Shown here one piece after another: positions 57,421-64,000 of a DNA stretch of 64,000 nucleotides. The notes below the pieces were generated by a model. It ran no database searches. It was given only the letters and a program-made list of their open reading frames with translations, and was not told where the DNA came from. The stretch is from the NCBI RefSeq assembly GCF_946892675.1, contig NZ_CAMPOV010000004.1, positions 62,001 to 126,000 on the forward strand, in the 5' to 3' direction. Each line of letters begins with the position of its first letter. Positions within the stretch are counted from its first letter, which is position 1. This stretch comes from Arthrobacter sp. Marseille-P9274. Lineage in GTDB: Bacteria; Actinomycetota; Actinomycetes; Actinomycetales; Micrococcaceae. Position numbers and translations under genes: made by a program.

Positions 57421-58653
57421 ATGGCAATAGCAACAACAGCGGTGACGAAACAGCACGTGGACGCGGCGTGGATCGTCGTCGTTCTCGCCGGAATCACGGC
57501 GGCCATGCACATCTGGAAGCTCCCCGCCGCCGTCCCCGTGATCCAGGTCGAACTCGGCCTGTCACTGGTCCAGGCGGGACTGCTCCTCGGCCTGGTCCAG
57601 GTGGCCGGCATGGTGGGCGGACTGGCCGTGTCCCTGCTCGCCGAGCTGATCGGGGCGCGCCGCTGCCTGCTGATCGGGCTCGGATTGCTCTTTGCCGGCT
57701 CCCTGATCGGCGGTTTCTCCACCGGCGCCGGCCTCCTGATGGCCTGCCGCGCACTTGAGGGCGCCGGATTCCAGCTCGCAACCGTCGTGGCGCCCGGGCT
57801 CATCCGTGCCAACACGCCGCTGCGCCGCGTCAATACCGCCGTCGGCTTCTGGAGTGCGTACCAGGGCTGCGCCACCTTCATCGGACTGATGGCGAGCGCG
57901 CTGATCCTGCAGGTCACCGGCTGGCAGGCCTGGTGGTGGATCATGGCCGCCGTGACCTTGCTGCCCGTGCCGCTGATCCTGAAGTTCGTTCCCCGCGACC
58001 CGCCGCGCGACGGCAGCGGCGCGGGCGCGGCCACCAAGCGGATCGGCGTGACCGTCCGCTCGCTCAAGCCGTGGATCGCCGGCCTGGTCTTCGGCTGCTA
58101 CACCATCCAGTGGATGGCCGTCGTCGGCTTCCTGCCGACCATCTACGAGCAGAACGGCGTCACCGGCATCTGGCCGGGCGTGCTCAGCGCGGTGGTCGGC
58201 GGCCTCAACGCGGTCGGCGCCGTCGCCACCGCCCCGCTGCTGCAGCGCGGCGCCACCCCGCGGCAGCTGATCATCCCCGCCTTCGTCCTCATGGGTACGA
58301 CGTCGTTGCTCACCTTCGCCGTGGACTGGACCGGGGTGCCGGGCGGGACCGCGCTGCAGTTCGCGTGCGTCGCCGCCTTCTCGCTGATCGGCGCCGTAGT
58401 CCCGTCGACCCTGACCCGGCTCGCCGTGGACCTCGCCCCGCCCGGCGGCTCCGCCCCGGCCGCCATGGGCCTCATGCAGCAGATCTTCAACGTCGGCAAC
58501 TTCACCGGCCCCGCCCTGGTCGCCTGGCTCGCCACCGCCACGGGCGGGTGGAACTCCACCTGGTTGATGACCTGCGGCTTCGCCACGCTCGGAATCCTCC
58601 TGAGCCTGTACCTGAGCAGGCGGCGGCTCGGCCTAAACTTCGCGCACCGCTGA
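57421..58653 (+). CDS. MFS transporter (CynX/NimT-like)
   Basis: A 410-residue 12-helix major facilitator (KLPAAVPVIQVELGLSLVQA, LAELIGARRCLLIG as motif A, LARVNTAVGFWSAYQGCAT-like central region). The family of cyanate/2-nitroimidazole-type transporters fits the layout, but the substrate is unknown. GAGGTGG before ATG 57421. The 3' end is followed by a direct repeat of its last codons (ACTTCGCGCACCGC). Confidence 0.83.
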   Translation: MAIATTAVTKQHVDAAWIVVVLAGITAAMHIWKLPAAVPVIQVELGLSLVQAGLLLGLVQVAGMVGGLAVSLLAELIGARRCLLIGLGLLFAGSLIGGFSTGAGLLMACRALEGAGFQLATVVAPGLIRANTPLRRVNTAVGFWSAYQGCATFIGLMASALILQVTGWQAWWWIMAAVTLLPVPLILKFVPRDPPRDGSGAGAATKRIGVTVRSLKPWIAGLVFGCYTIQWMAVVGFLPTIYEQNGVTGIWPGVLSAVVGGLNAVGAVATAPLLQRGATPRQLIIPAFVLMGTTSLLTFAVDWTGVPGGTALQFACVAAFSLIGAVVPSTLTRLAVDLAPPGGSAPAAMGLMQQIFNVGNFTGPALVAWLATATGGWNSTWLMTCGFATLGILLSLYLSRRRLGLNFAHR

Positions 58654-58869
58654 GGGCCGGGACTTCGCGCACCGCCGGGGCCCGCACCAGGGGCCCGCAA
58701 CAGGGGCCCGCGCTGATACCCGTGCTGGTGCCGTCGCCCGCCCGGTCCGGCCTCCCCTTTTCCGCCCATCCATGCCCCGCCGAATCCGCGAGGCGTAGGC
58801 TAGCCTTACGCCCGACGCCCCAGCCGGCGCGGGCCGGGCAGTAATCCGACCCTCGAGAAGGAGCACCCC

Positions 58870-59076
58870 ATGGACCCGAACGAGAAACTGCACCCGGGGC
58901 ATTCCAACGAACCCGATACCTCCGACGCAGGCACCTCCGGCAGCGACGAAGTCCACGAGGGCCACATACCCGTGAAGGGCAGCGAAGCCAAGGCCGACAA
59001 ACTGGCCAAGGAGGCCTACGGGGACAAGGACGCCGACGGCGAGGGCGACACCCCCAACGTCCCCTTCCCCGGCTAG
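58870..59076 (+). CDS. Small acidic hydrophilic protein, 68 aa
   Basis: A 68-residue protein rich in Asp, Glu, Gly, Lys and His (MDPNEKLHPGHSNEPDTSDA, KADKLAKEAYGDKDADGEGD), predicted disordered. No family recognised. Its ribosome site GAGAAGGAG is among the best in the window, and a strong bidirectional terminator follows, so it is likely a real gene. Confidence 0.72.
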   Translation: MDPNEKLHPGHSNEPDTSDAGTSGSDEVHEGHIPVKGSEAKADKLAKEAYGDKDADGEGDTPNVPFPG

Positions 59077-59087
59077 CTCCCCAACGC

Positions 59088-59123
59088 AACGACGGCGGCA
59101 CCCAAGCGGGCACCGCCGTCGTT
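59088..59123. terminator. Bidirectional terminator
   Basis: Perfect 11-bp arms AACGACGGCGG (59088-59098) and CCGCCGTCGTT (59113-59123), 14-nt loop, followed by TATTGG; it lies between two convergent genes. The arm sequence recurs elsewhere in the window. Confidence 0.75.
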
Positions 59124-59189
59124 ATTGGCCTGCGGGCTCTCTGCCGGCCAGGCCAGGGCCGCCGAAAATCAGACGGTCCAGCCGAAGAA

Positions 59190-59816
59190 TCAGACTGTCC
59201 GGGTGGCGACCTCTGCGTCGAGCCGCGGCAGCCGCGGGAACCACGGGTTCTCACCCGGGGTTCCGACGTTGACGACCATGAACGCCTTCTGGCTGGTGCC
59301 CGCATTGAAGTCGGCGTCGATGCCGGCCGCGTCGAAGCCACCCATGGGGCCGGCGTGCAGGCCCACGGCGCGGACGGCCTGGATGAAGAAGCCGGACTGC
59401 AGCCACGCGTTGTTCTTGCCGACTTCGGCGCGTATGGCGGCGTTGTCGTCGAACATGGCCTTGCGCTCCGCGGCGTGCGGGAAGAAGGTGCCGAAGTGCT
59501 CGTGCCAGTCGGCGTCGTAGCTGAGGATCGCGACCATCGGAGCCGTGCGGGTCTTGTCCCGGTTGCCCTCCGCCATGTGGCCGGCGAGGCGTTCGCGCGC
59601 TTCCGCGGAGCGGACCCAGGTGATGCGCAGCGGCTGGTTGTTCATCATGGTCGGCGCCATCTTGGTGAGTTCGTAGATGGCCTCCAGCTTCTCGTCGGAG
59701 ACAGGCTCGGCGGAGAAGGTGTTGGCGGTGCGCGCCTCGAGGAACAGGTGGTCCGCGGCGGTGCGGTCCAGGGCCAGTTCGTCGGTCAGATTGGTTTCGA
59801 TGGTTGCGATGCTCAT
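59190..59816 (-). CDS. Malonic semialdehyde reductase-like nitroreductase family protein
   Basis: A 208-residue FMN-type nitroreductase-family protein closest in style to RutE: NTFSAEPVSDEKLEAIYELT, MAPTMMNNQPLRITWVRS (FMN contacts), KNNAWLQSGFFIQAVRAVGL and VVNVGTPGENPWFPRLPRL. RutE-type enzymes reduce malonic semialdehyde to 3-hydroxypropionate in pyrimidine breakdown, but no other rut genes are nearby, so another substrate is possible. Confidence 0.82.
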   Translation of the reverse strand: MSIATIETNLTDELALDRTAADHLFLEARTANTFSAEPVSDEKLEAIYELTKMAPTMMNNQPLRITWVRSAEARERLAGHMAEGNRDKTRTAPMVAILSYDADWHEHFGTFFPHAAERKAMFDDNAAIRAEVGKNNAWLQSGFFIQAVRAVGLHAGPMGGFDAAGIDADFNAGTSQKAFMVVNVGTPGENPWFPRLPRLDAEVATRTV

Positions 59817-59967
59817 TCAGGCTCCTTAGCTGCGGTTCGCTTCTACTCCAAACAACGACGGCGGAGCGCGGCGCCATTCCGCGCGAGGCGGTGATCTGGC
59901 TCACGTCGCATTCCCGGGCTGTAGCCGGGGAATTCGGCAAAACGCAGCGCCGGTCTACCATCATCGG

Positions 59968-61260
59968 GTGAGCATCCGAGTCCGCAGCATCCACTTAGCG
60001 TGGATCGTCGCCGCCCTGACCATGCTGGCCCTGGTCGCGGGGGCTGCCTTCCGCTCGACCACTGGGGCCCTGTTCGAGCCGATGGAGACCGAGTTCGGCT
60101 GGACCCGCTCGGGGACCAGCGGCGCCGTGACGCTCAACCTGATCGTGTACGGGCTGACGGCGCCGTTCGCCGCCGCGGCCATGGAACGCCTCGGCGTGAA
60201 GCGCGTGGTGCTCGCCGGCCTTGGGCTGACAGCGCTGGGCAGCGCGCTAACGGTGTTCATGACCGAGCTCTGGCAGCTCTGGATCCTCTGGGGCCTGTTC
60301 GTCGGGGTCGGCACGGGCGTGATGGCGCTGGTGTTCGGCTCCATCGTGGCCAACCGCTGGTTCGTCCGCCACCGCGGCCTGGTGATGGGCATTTTCTCCG
60401 GCGGCAACGCCTGCGGACAGCTGATCTTCCTGCCGCTGATCGTGGCCCTGGCCGAGCACGAGGGCTGGCGGGCCGCCGCACTGGCGACCGCGCTGGTGGC
60501 CGCCGCGATCATTCCCTTCGTCGCGCGCTACTTCGCCGACAGCCCGTACGCCGTCGGGCTCCGGCCGTACGGCGAAGAGGCGGAGAGTCCCGAGCCGGCC
60601 CCGGCCAAACCGCAGGTCTCCCCCGCCCGGATGGCGCTGCGCGTGCTGCGCGAGAGCCTGGCCCGACGTCCGTTCTGGATCCTGATCTTCACTTTTTGGG
60701 TCTGCGGCTGGTCCACCAACGGCCTGATCCAAACCCACTTCATTCCCGCGGCGCATGACCACGGGATGCCGGCGACGACGGCGGCCGGCCTCCTGGCGCT
60801 GATCGGCGTCTTCGACCTGATCGGCACCGTGGCCTCCGGCTGGCTGACGGACCGGTTCAACCCGGCCATCCTGCTGGTCTGCTACTACGCGCTCCGCGGC
60901 CTCTCGCTGGTCTTCGTCAACTCACTGCTGGGACCCAGCATCGAGCCGCCGCTGTGGGTCTTCATCGTCTTCTACGGCCTGGACTGGGTCGCCACGGTGC
61001 CGCCGACCGCGGCACTGTGCCGCGAACACTTCGGCATCGAACGCGCCAGCGTCGTGTTCGGCTGGGTCTTCGCCTCCCATATGGTCGGCGCAGGCGTGGC
61101 CGCAGCCACCGCCGGCTGGCTGCGGGAAACCACCGGCAGCTACCACCCGGCCTGGATCTCGGCCGCCGTGCTCTGCTGGCTGGCCGCCGCCTCCCTGTTC
61201 TGGCTCCGCAAGGCCCCGGTCCCGCAGGAAAGCCAGGCCTCCCCCGACCGGGTCCACTGA
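59968..61260 (+). CDS. MFS transporter (monocarboxylate/oxalate antiporter-like)
   Basis: A 430-residue 12-helix MFS protein: MRSTTGALFEPMETEFGW-type first helix end, ERLGVKRVVLAGLGLTALGS, NRWFVRHRGLVMGIFSGGNA and GWLTDRFNP motifs resemble OxlT/MCT-like carboxylate carriers. The start is GTG 59968. Substrate unknown; the nearby nitroreductase and P450 are possible functional partners. Confidence 0.82.
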   Translation: MSIRVRSIHLAWIVAALTMLALVAGAAFRSTTGALFEPMETEFGWTRSGTSGAVTLNLIVYGLTAPFAAAAMERLGVKRVVLAGLGLTALGSALTVFMTELWQLWILWGLFVGVGTGVMALVFGSIVANRWFVRHRGLVMGIFSGGNACGQLIFLPLIVALAEHEGWRAAALATALVAAAIIPFVARYFADSPYAVGLRPYGEEAESPEPAPAKPQVSPARMALRVLRESLARRPFWILIFTFWVCGWSTNGLIQTHFIPAAHDHGMPATTAAGLLALIGVFDLIGTVASGWLTDRFNPAILLVCYYALRGLSLVFVNSLLGPSIEPPLWVFIVFYGLDWVATVPPTAALCREHFGIERASVVFGWVFASHMVGAGVAAATAGWLRETTGSYHPAWISAAVLCWLAAASLFWLRKAPVPQESQASPDRVH

Positions 61261-61324
61261 CCGACCCGGCCCATACGTGGGCCGCCGCCGCCCGTGTGCC
61301 AATCCGCCGTCGCTGCCCGTGTGC

Positions 61325-61421
61325 CGCCCGGCCGCCGTCGCTGTCCGTGTATCGCCCGGCCGCCGTCGCTGCCCGTGTATCGCCCGGCCGCCGTCGCTGC
61401 CCGTGTATCGCCCGGCCGCCG
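61325..61421. repeat. 28-bp tandem repeat between the MFS and P450 genes
   Basis: Three adjacent 28-bp copies starting at 61325, 61353 and 61381 (unit CGCCCGGCCGCCGTCGCTGC plus CCGTGTAT; the first has one change), a partial fourth at 61409, and degenerate copies upstream from about 61285. Not a multiple of three, no spacers, so neither coding nor CRISPR. The only other content of the 170-bp interval 61261-61430. Confidence 0.9.
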
Positions 61422-61430
61422 CGCCGCCGG

Positions 61431-62645
61431 TCATCCCGGATCGACGTCCACGGGCAGGTGCAGCGGGCCGCGGAGGATCGGGCTGGGCCTGTACGGCGGC
61501 GGGTCTTCAGCCAACCGCGGATTCCGGATCCGGCGCGCGAATTCCGTGAGCGCGACCTGGGTTTCGAGCCTGGCGAGCGGGGCACCGAAGCACAGATGGA
61601 TGCCGCTGCCGAACCCCAGATGCTGGTTGTCCGATCGGTCCGGAATGAACCGATCGGCCTCGGCGAACCGGTCCGGGTCCCGGTTGGCCGCGGCCAGGAC
61701 CAGGGTGACCGGAGAGCCGGCGGCAATTGTGGTGCCCGTTATCTCGATGTCGTCCAAGGCCGTCCTGATCGGCACGAAGTGCACCGGCGGCTCGAACCGC
61801 AGCAGTTCCTCGGTCATGGGGATGGCCAGCTCGGGATCCCGGCGCAGCCGGTCCAGCTCCTGAGGATGCCGGAGCAAAGTGAGGATTCCGTTGGAGATGA
61901 GATTGACGGTGGTTTCATGGCCTGCAATGAGCAGCAGCAGCCCGGTGCTCGCCAATTCCCCGGTGGACAACCTGCCCTCCGGGCCGTCGTCGGTCACCAT
62001 CGCCGAGAGCAGGTCGCCTCCCGGCGACCGCCGATGCCGCTCCACCAGGTTGCTAATGAAGTTGAACAGCTCGGTACTGGCTTCCTTCCGCTTCTCCTGC
62101 TGCGTTTCGGGATCCAGGCCGGGGTCGATGGTCTCGATCGCCAGATCCACCCATTTCCGGAATTCGGTCCGGTCTTCCGGCGGCACCCCGAGCAGCTCGC
62201 AGATCACCGAGACGGGAAAGGGGTAGGCCAGTTCGTCGACGATGTCGATCCGGTCCCTCCCGGCCATGCCGTCGATCAGGCCGGTGACAATCTCGATCAT
62301 CCTCGGCTCGAGGCCGGCGATCCTTGCCGGCTGGTGCGGGGGGCCGAAGTGCCGCATGGCGAGCCTCCGCTGCCGGTCGTGTTCGGGGGGATCCATTTGC
62401 AGGAAGCTCGGCTGTATGTCCTCGGAGAGCTCCTCCATCGCAGCCGCGAACTGCGGGTTATTGCTCGGATCCGAACTCAGCCGCGGGTCGTGCAGCAGCG
62501 CAAGGTTCTCCGCATACGTGCTGACCAGGTAGGTGCCGTCCTTCAGGCGGCTTACCGGGGTGCGGCGCAGTTCTGTGTAGAGGGGGTAGGGATCCGCGCG
62601 GCGGGAGTAGTCCAGGACCTGCTCCCAGGGGGTCGGCTCGGCCAT
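61431..62645 (-). CDS. Cytochrome P450 (second system)
   Basis: A 404-residue class I P450 unrelated in detail to CreJ: I-helix AGHETT (241-246), ExxR in EELLRFEPP (280-283 region), heme loop FGSGIHLCFG (345-354, Cys352). Many CYP105/107-like P450s of actinobacteria look like this. ATG 62645 has AAGGAGCC upstream. The reductase gene overlaps its 5' end by 94 bp. Confidence 0.92.
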   Translation of the reverse strand: MAEPTPWEQVLDYSRRADPYPLYTELRRTPVSRLKDGTYLVSTYAENLALLHDPRLSSDPSNNPQFAAAMEELSEDIQPSFLQMDPPEHDRQRRLAMRHFGPPHQPARIAGLEPRMIEIVTGLIDGMAGRDRIDIVDELAYPFPVSVICELLGVPPEDRTEFRKWVDLAIETIDPGLDPETQQEKRKEASTELFNFISNLVERHRRSPGGDLLSAMVTDDGPEGRLSTGELASTGLLLLIAGHETTVNLISNGILTLLRHPQELDRLRRDPELAIPMTEELLRFEPPVHFVPIRTALDDIEITGTTIAAGSPVTLVLAAANRDPDRFAEADRFIPDRSDNQHLGFGSGIHLCFGAPLARLETQVALTEFARRIRNPRLAEDPPPYRPSPILRGPLHLPVDVDPG

Positions 62646-63934
62646 GGCGGTGGCTCCTTGATGGGCGGGAGGACGGGACGGTTGGGGAACGCAGCCGCGA
62701 ACGGCTGGCGCCCTTCCGCTTCGTCGATCTGGTGGAAAGCCGGCGGGAACGCAGCTCCCTGGCTGATGAGTCGTTCGTAGAAATCCAGCCACTTGTTCTG
62801 GTTGAAGCCCACTGCCCCGACGATGCGTCCCTCGCAGCCGTAGGCGGCCAGGAACCTGCGCCGCTCCACCGAGCCCTGGGCAATCACCACCTCCGCACCG
62901 GCCGAAGGCACCCCGACGCTCTTGATTTCGCAGCCGAACTGGGTGGACCAGAACATCGGCATGGCCAGATGGGGCAGTTGGGCGTCCGGTCGGCTGACCA
63001 TGTTGTGTGCGGCGGTCTCGGCTTGGGCGACGGCATCGCCCCAGTGCTCGAGCCGGACAAACCGATTGCCGAAGAGCGGGTGGGCCGCGCAGGCAACGTC
63101 ACCCGCCACGAAGATGCCCGCCATAACATGGCCGTCCACGTCCAAGGCCCGGCAGCCGGCGTCGCTGGCGACGCCCCAGGGCCCGTACGCCAGCGGTGAA
63201 CCAACCAACCATTCGCTATTGCTGATTCCGCCGAGAGCCGCGACCGCAACATCGGTTTCGAGAACCGTGCCGTCCGATAAGCGCGCCCGCCGCAGGCGCC
63301 CGGCATCGTCGCCCTCCAGCGCCAGGACACGGACGCCGCAGCGCAGGTCGACGCCGTTTTCGCGCTGGATCCCGCCGGCGATCGCCCCGATCGCCTCGCC
63401 TAGGGCGGCACGCAGCGGCGCCGGCCCAGCCTCCGCCACGGTCACTGGCAGACCGAGGTCGCAGCAGGCGGAGGCAATCTCGGAGCCGATGAAGCCTGCC
63501 CCGATCACCAGCACCCGGTTCGGCTTGGCGGCGAGCCGCCGGCGCAGCCGGGCGGCATCCTGGCTCGTCCGCAGCGTCAGCACGCCATCCAGCGCGGCCT
63601 CCGCAGCATTTGGCCAGGGCCGTGCCCGCATGCCTGTCGCAATCAGCAGCCGATCGAAGCCGATGCCTCCGCCGTCCGCCAGCTGCACCCGCCGGCCGGC
63701 CACGTCCAGTCCCGTAGCGGCCAGGCCCAGCCGCCATTCCGCGTCGATCCCGAACTGCCGGGGCAACAACGTCCGGCCCGGCTCGATCCAGCCGGACAGC
63801 ACCTGCTTGGACAGCGGCACCCGGTCATACGGCTCGTGCGGTTCATCGCCGACCAGCGTCAGCTTCCCCTCGAAACCCTTCCGGCGCAGACTCTCCGCCG
63901 CGCGCAGCCCGGTCAGGGACGCGCCGACGATCAC
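62552..63934 (-). CDS. FAD-dependent ferredoxin reductase (5' end uncertain)
   Basis: A 460-residue or longer flavoprotein: IVGASLTG FAD motif at the start, VLVIGAGFIGSEIASACCDL as second dinucleotide motif, GIFVAGDVACAAHPLFGNRF and PMFWSTQFGCEIKSVGV near the C-terminus. It is the likely electron donor for the adjacent P450. Translation from GTG 63934 starts inside the first beta strand; the same frame stays open to 64000, so the real start is upstream or outside. The last 31 residues overlap the P450 gene in another frame and look non-native (PSRPPGSRSWTTPAAR). Confidence 0.8.
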   Translation of the reverse strand: MIVGASLTGLRAAESLRRKGFEGKLTLVGDEPHEPYDRVPLSKQVLSGWIEPGRTLLPRQFGIDAEWRLGLAATGLDVAGRRVQLADGGGIGFDRLLIATGMRARPWPNAAEAALDGVLTLRTSQDAARLRRRLAAKPNRVLVIGAGFIGSEIASACCDLGLPVTVAEAGPAPLRAALGEAIGAIAGGIQRENGVDLRCGVRVLALEGDDAGRLRRARLSDGTVLETDVAVAALGGISNSEWLVGSPLAYGPWGVASDAGCRALDVDGHVMAGIFVAGDVACAAHPLFGNRFVRLEHWGDAVAQAETAAHNMVSRPDAQLPHLAMPMFWSTQFGCEIKSVGVPSAGAEVVIAQGSVERRRFLAAYGCEGRIVGAVGFNQNKWLDFYERLISQGAAFPPAFHQIDEAEGRQPFAAAFPNRPVLPPIKEPPPWPSRPPGSRSWTTPAARIPTPSTQNCAAPR

Positions 63935-64000
63935 GATGCGGCCGGTCGACAGATGCCCATGGTCCTTCCCCTGGTCCGCAGACTGTCCAGTCGCGGCGCG

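Noticed and set aside
61325-61421. CRISPR array
   Set aside because: The 28-bp units are directly adjacent with no spacers, and no cas genes are present.

Overview
High-GC actinobacterial chromosome, most likely from the Arthrobacter group (Micrococcaceae). The basis is the gene repertoire: GTP-dependent PEPCK, an Lhr helicase with Nei, YcnI, DUF427, DUF4126, DUF6541 and DUF4916-type proteins, and GC-rich codon use on both strands. No genus can be proven from the sequence alone.

Left part (1-27.7 kb): mostly housekeeping and conserved genes. A partial PEP-synthase-like gene is coupled to a DHA2 exporter. It is followed by pckG, tRNA-Arg(ACG), a SixA phosphatase, a flavin disulfide oxidoreductase, a winged-helix regulator, upp, tadA (whose usual substrate is tRNA-Arg(ACG)), tRNA-Ser(CGA), a thioesterase, flotillin, rlmH, a YcnI locus, lhr-nei, a large DUF6541-like membrane protein, an RluA-type synthase, an FRG protein facing a macro-domain protein, a DedA protein and a double-DUF427 protein.

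Centre (27.7-40.0 kb): the most distinctive region. Eight tightly spaced minus-strand genes encode (in transcription order) a P450, the ATP-grasp half and the phosphohistidine half of a split PEP-synthase-like phosphotransferase, an SDR, a [2Fe-2S] ferredoxin, a ferredoxin reductase, an HD phosphohydrolase and an aldehyde dehydrogenase, preceded by an IclR regulator. Content and order match the Corynebacterium glutamicum 4-cresol cluster creCDEFGHIJ, in which the phenol hydroxyl is phosphorylated, the para-methyl group is oxidised by the P450, and the phosphate is removed to give a 4-hydroxybenzyl product and then 4-hydroxybenzoate. A second HD phosphohydrolase resembling CreD, a VOC protein and another SDR lie just upstream. 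A 7-bp inverted repeat in front of the P450 gene is a candidate operator.

Right part (40-64 kb): a GH76 glycosidase; a ferric-iron ABC transporter behind a DtxR/IdeR-like box; small enzymes of unknown substrate; FUSC; tgt and yhhQ (queuosine salvage); pdxK; a short binding-protein-like lipoprotein coupled to a CDF transporter; two MFS permeases; a nitroreductase-family enzyme; and a 28-bp tandem repeat. A second P450 with its own FAD reductase runs to the right edge. Several perfect hairpins behave as terminators, and a short AACGACGGCGG element recurs at gene ends.
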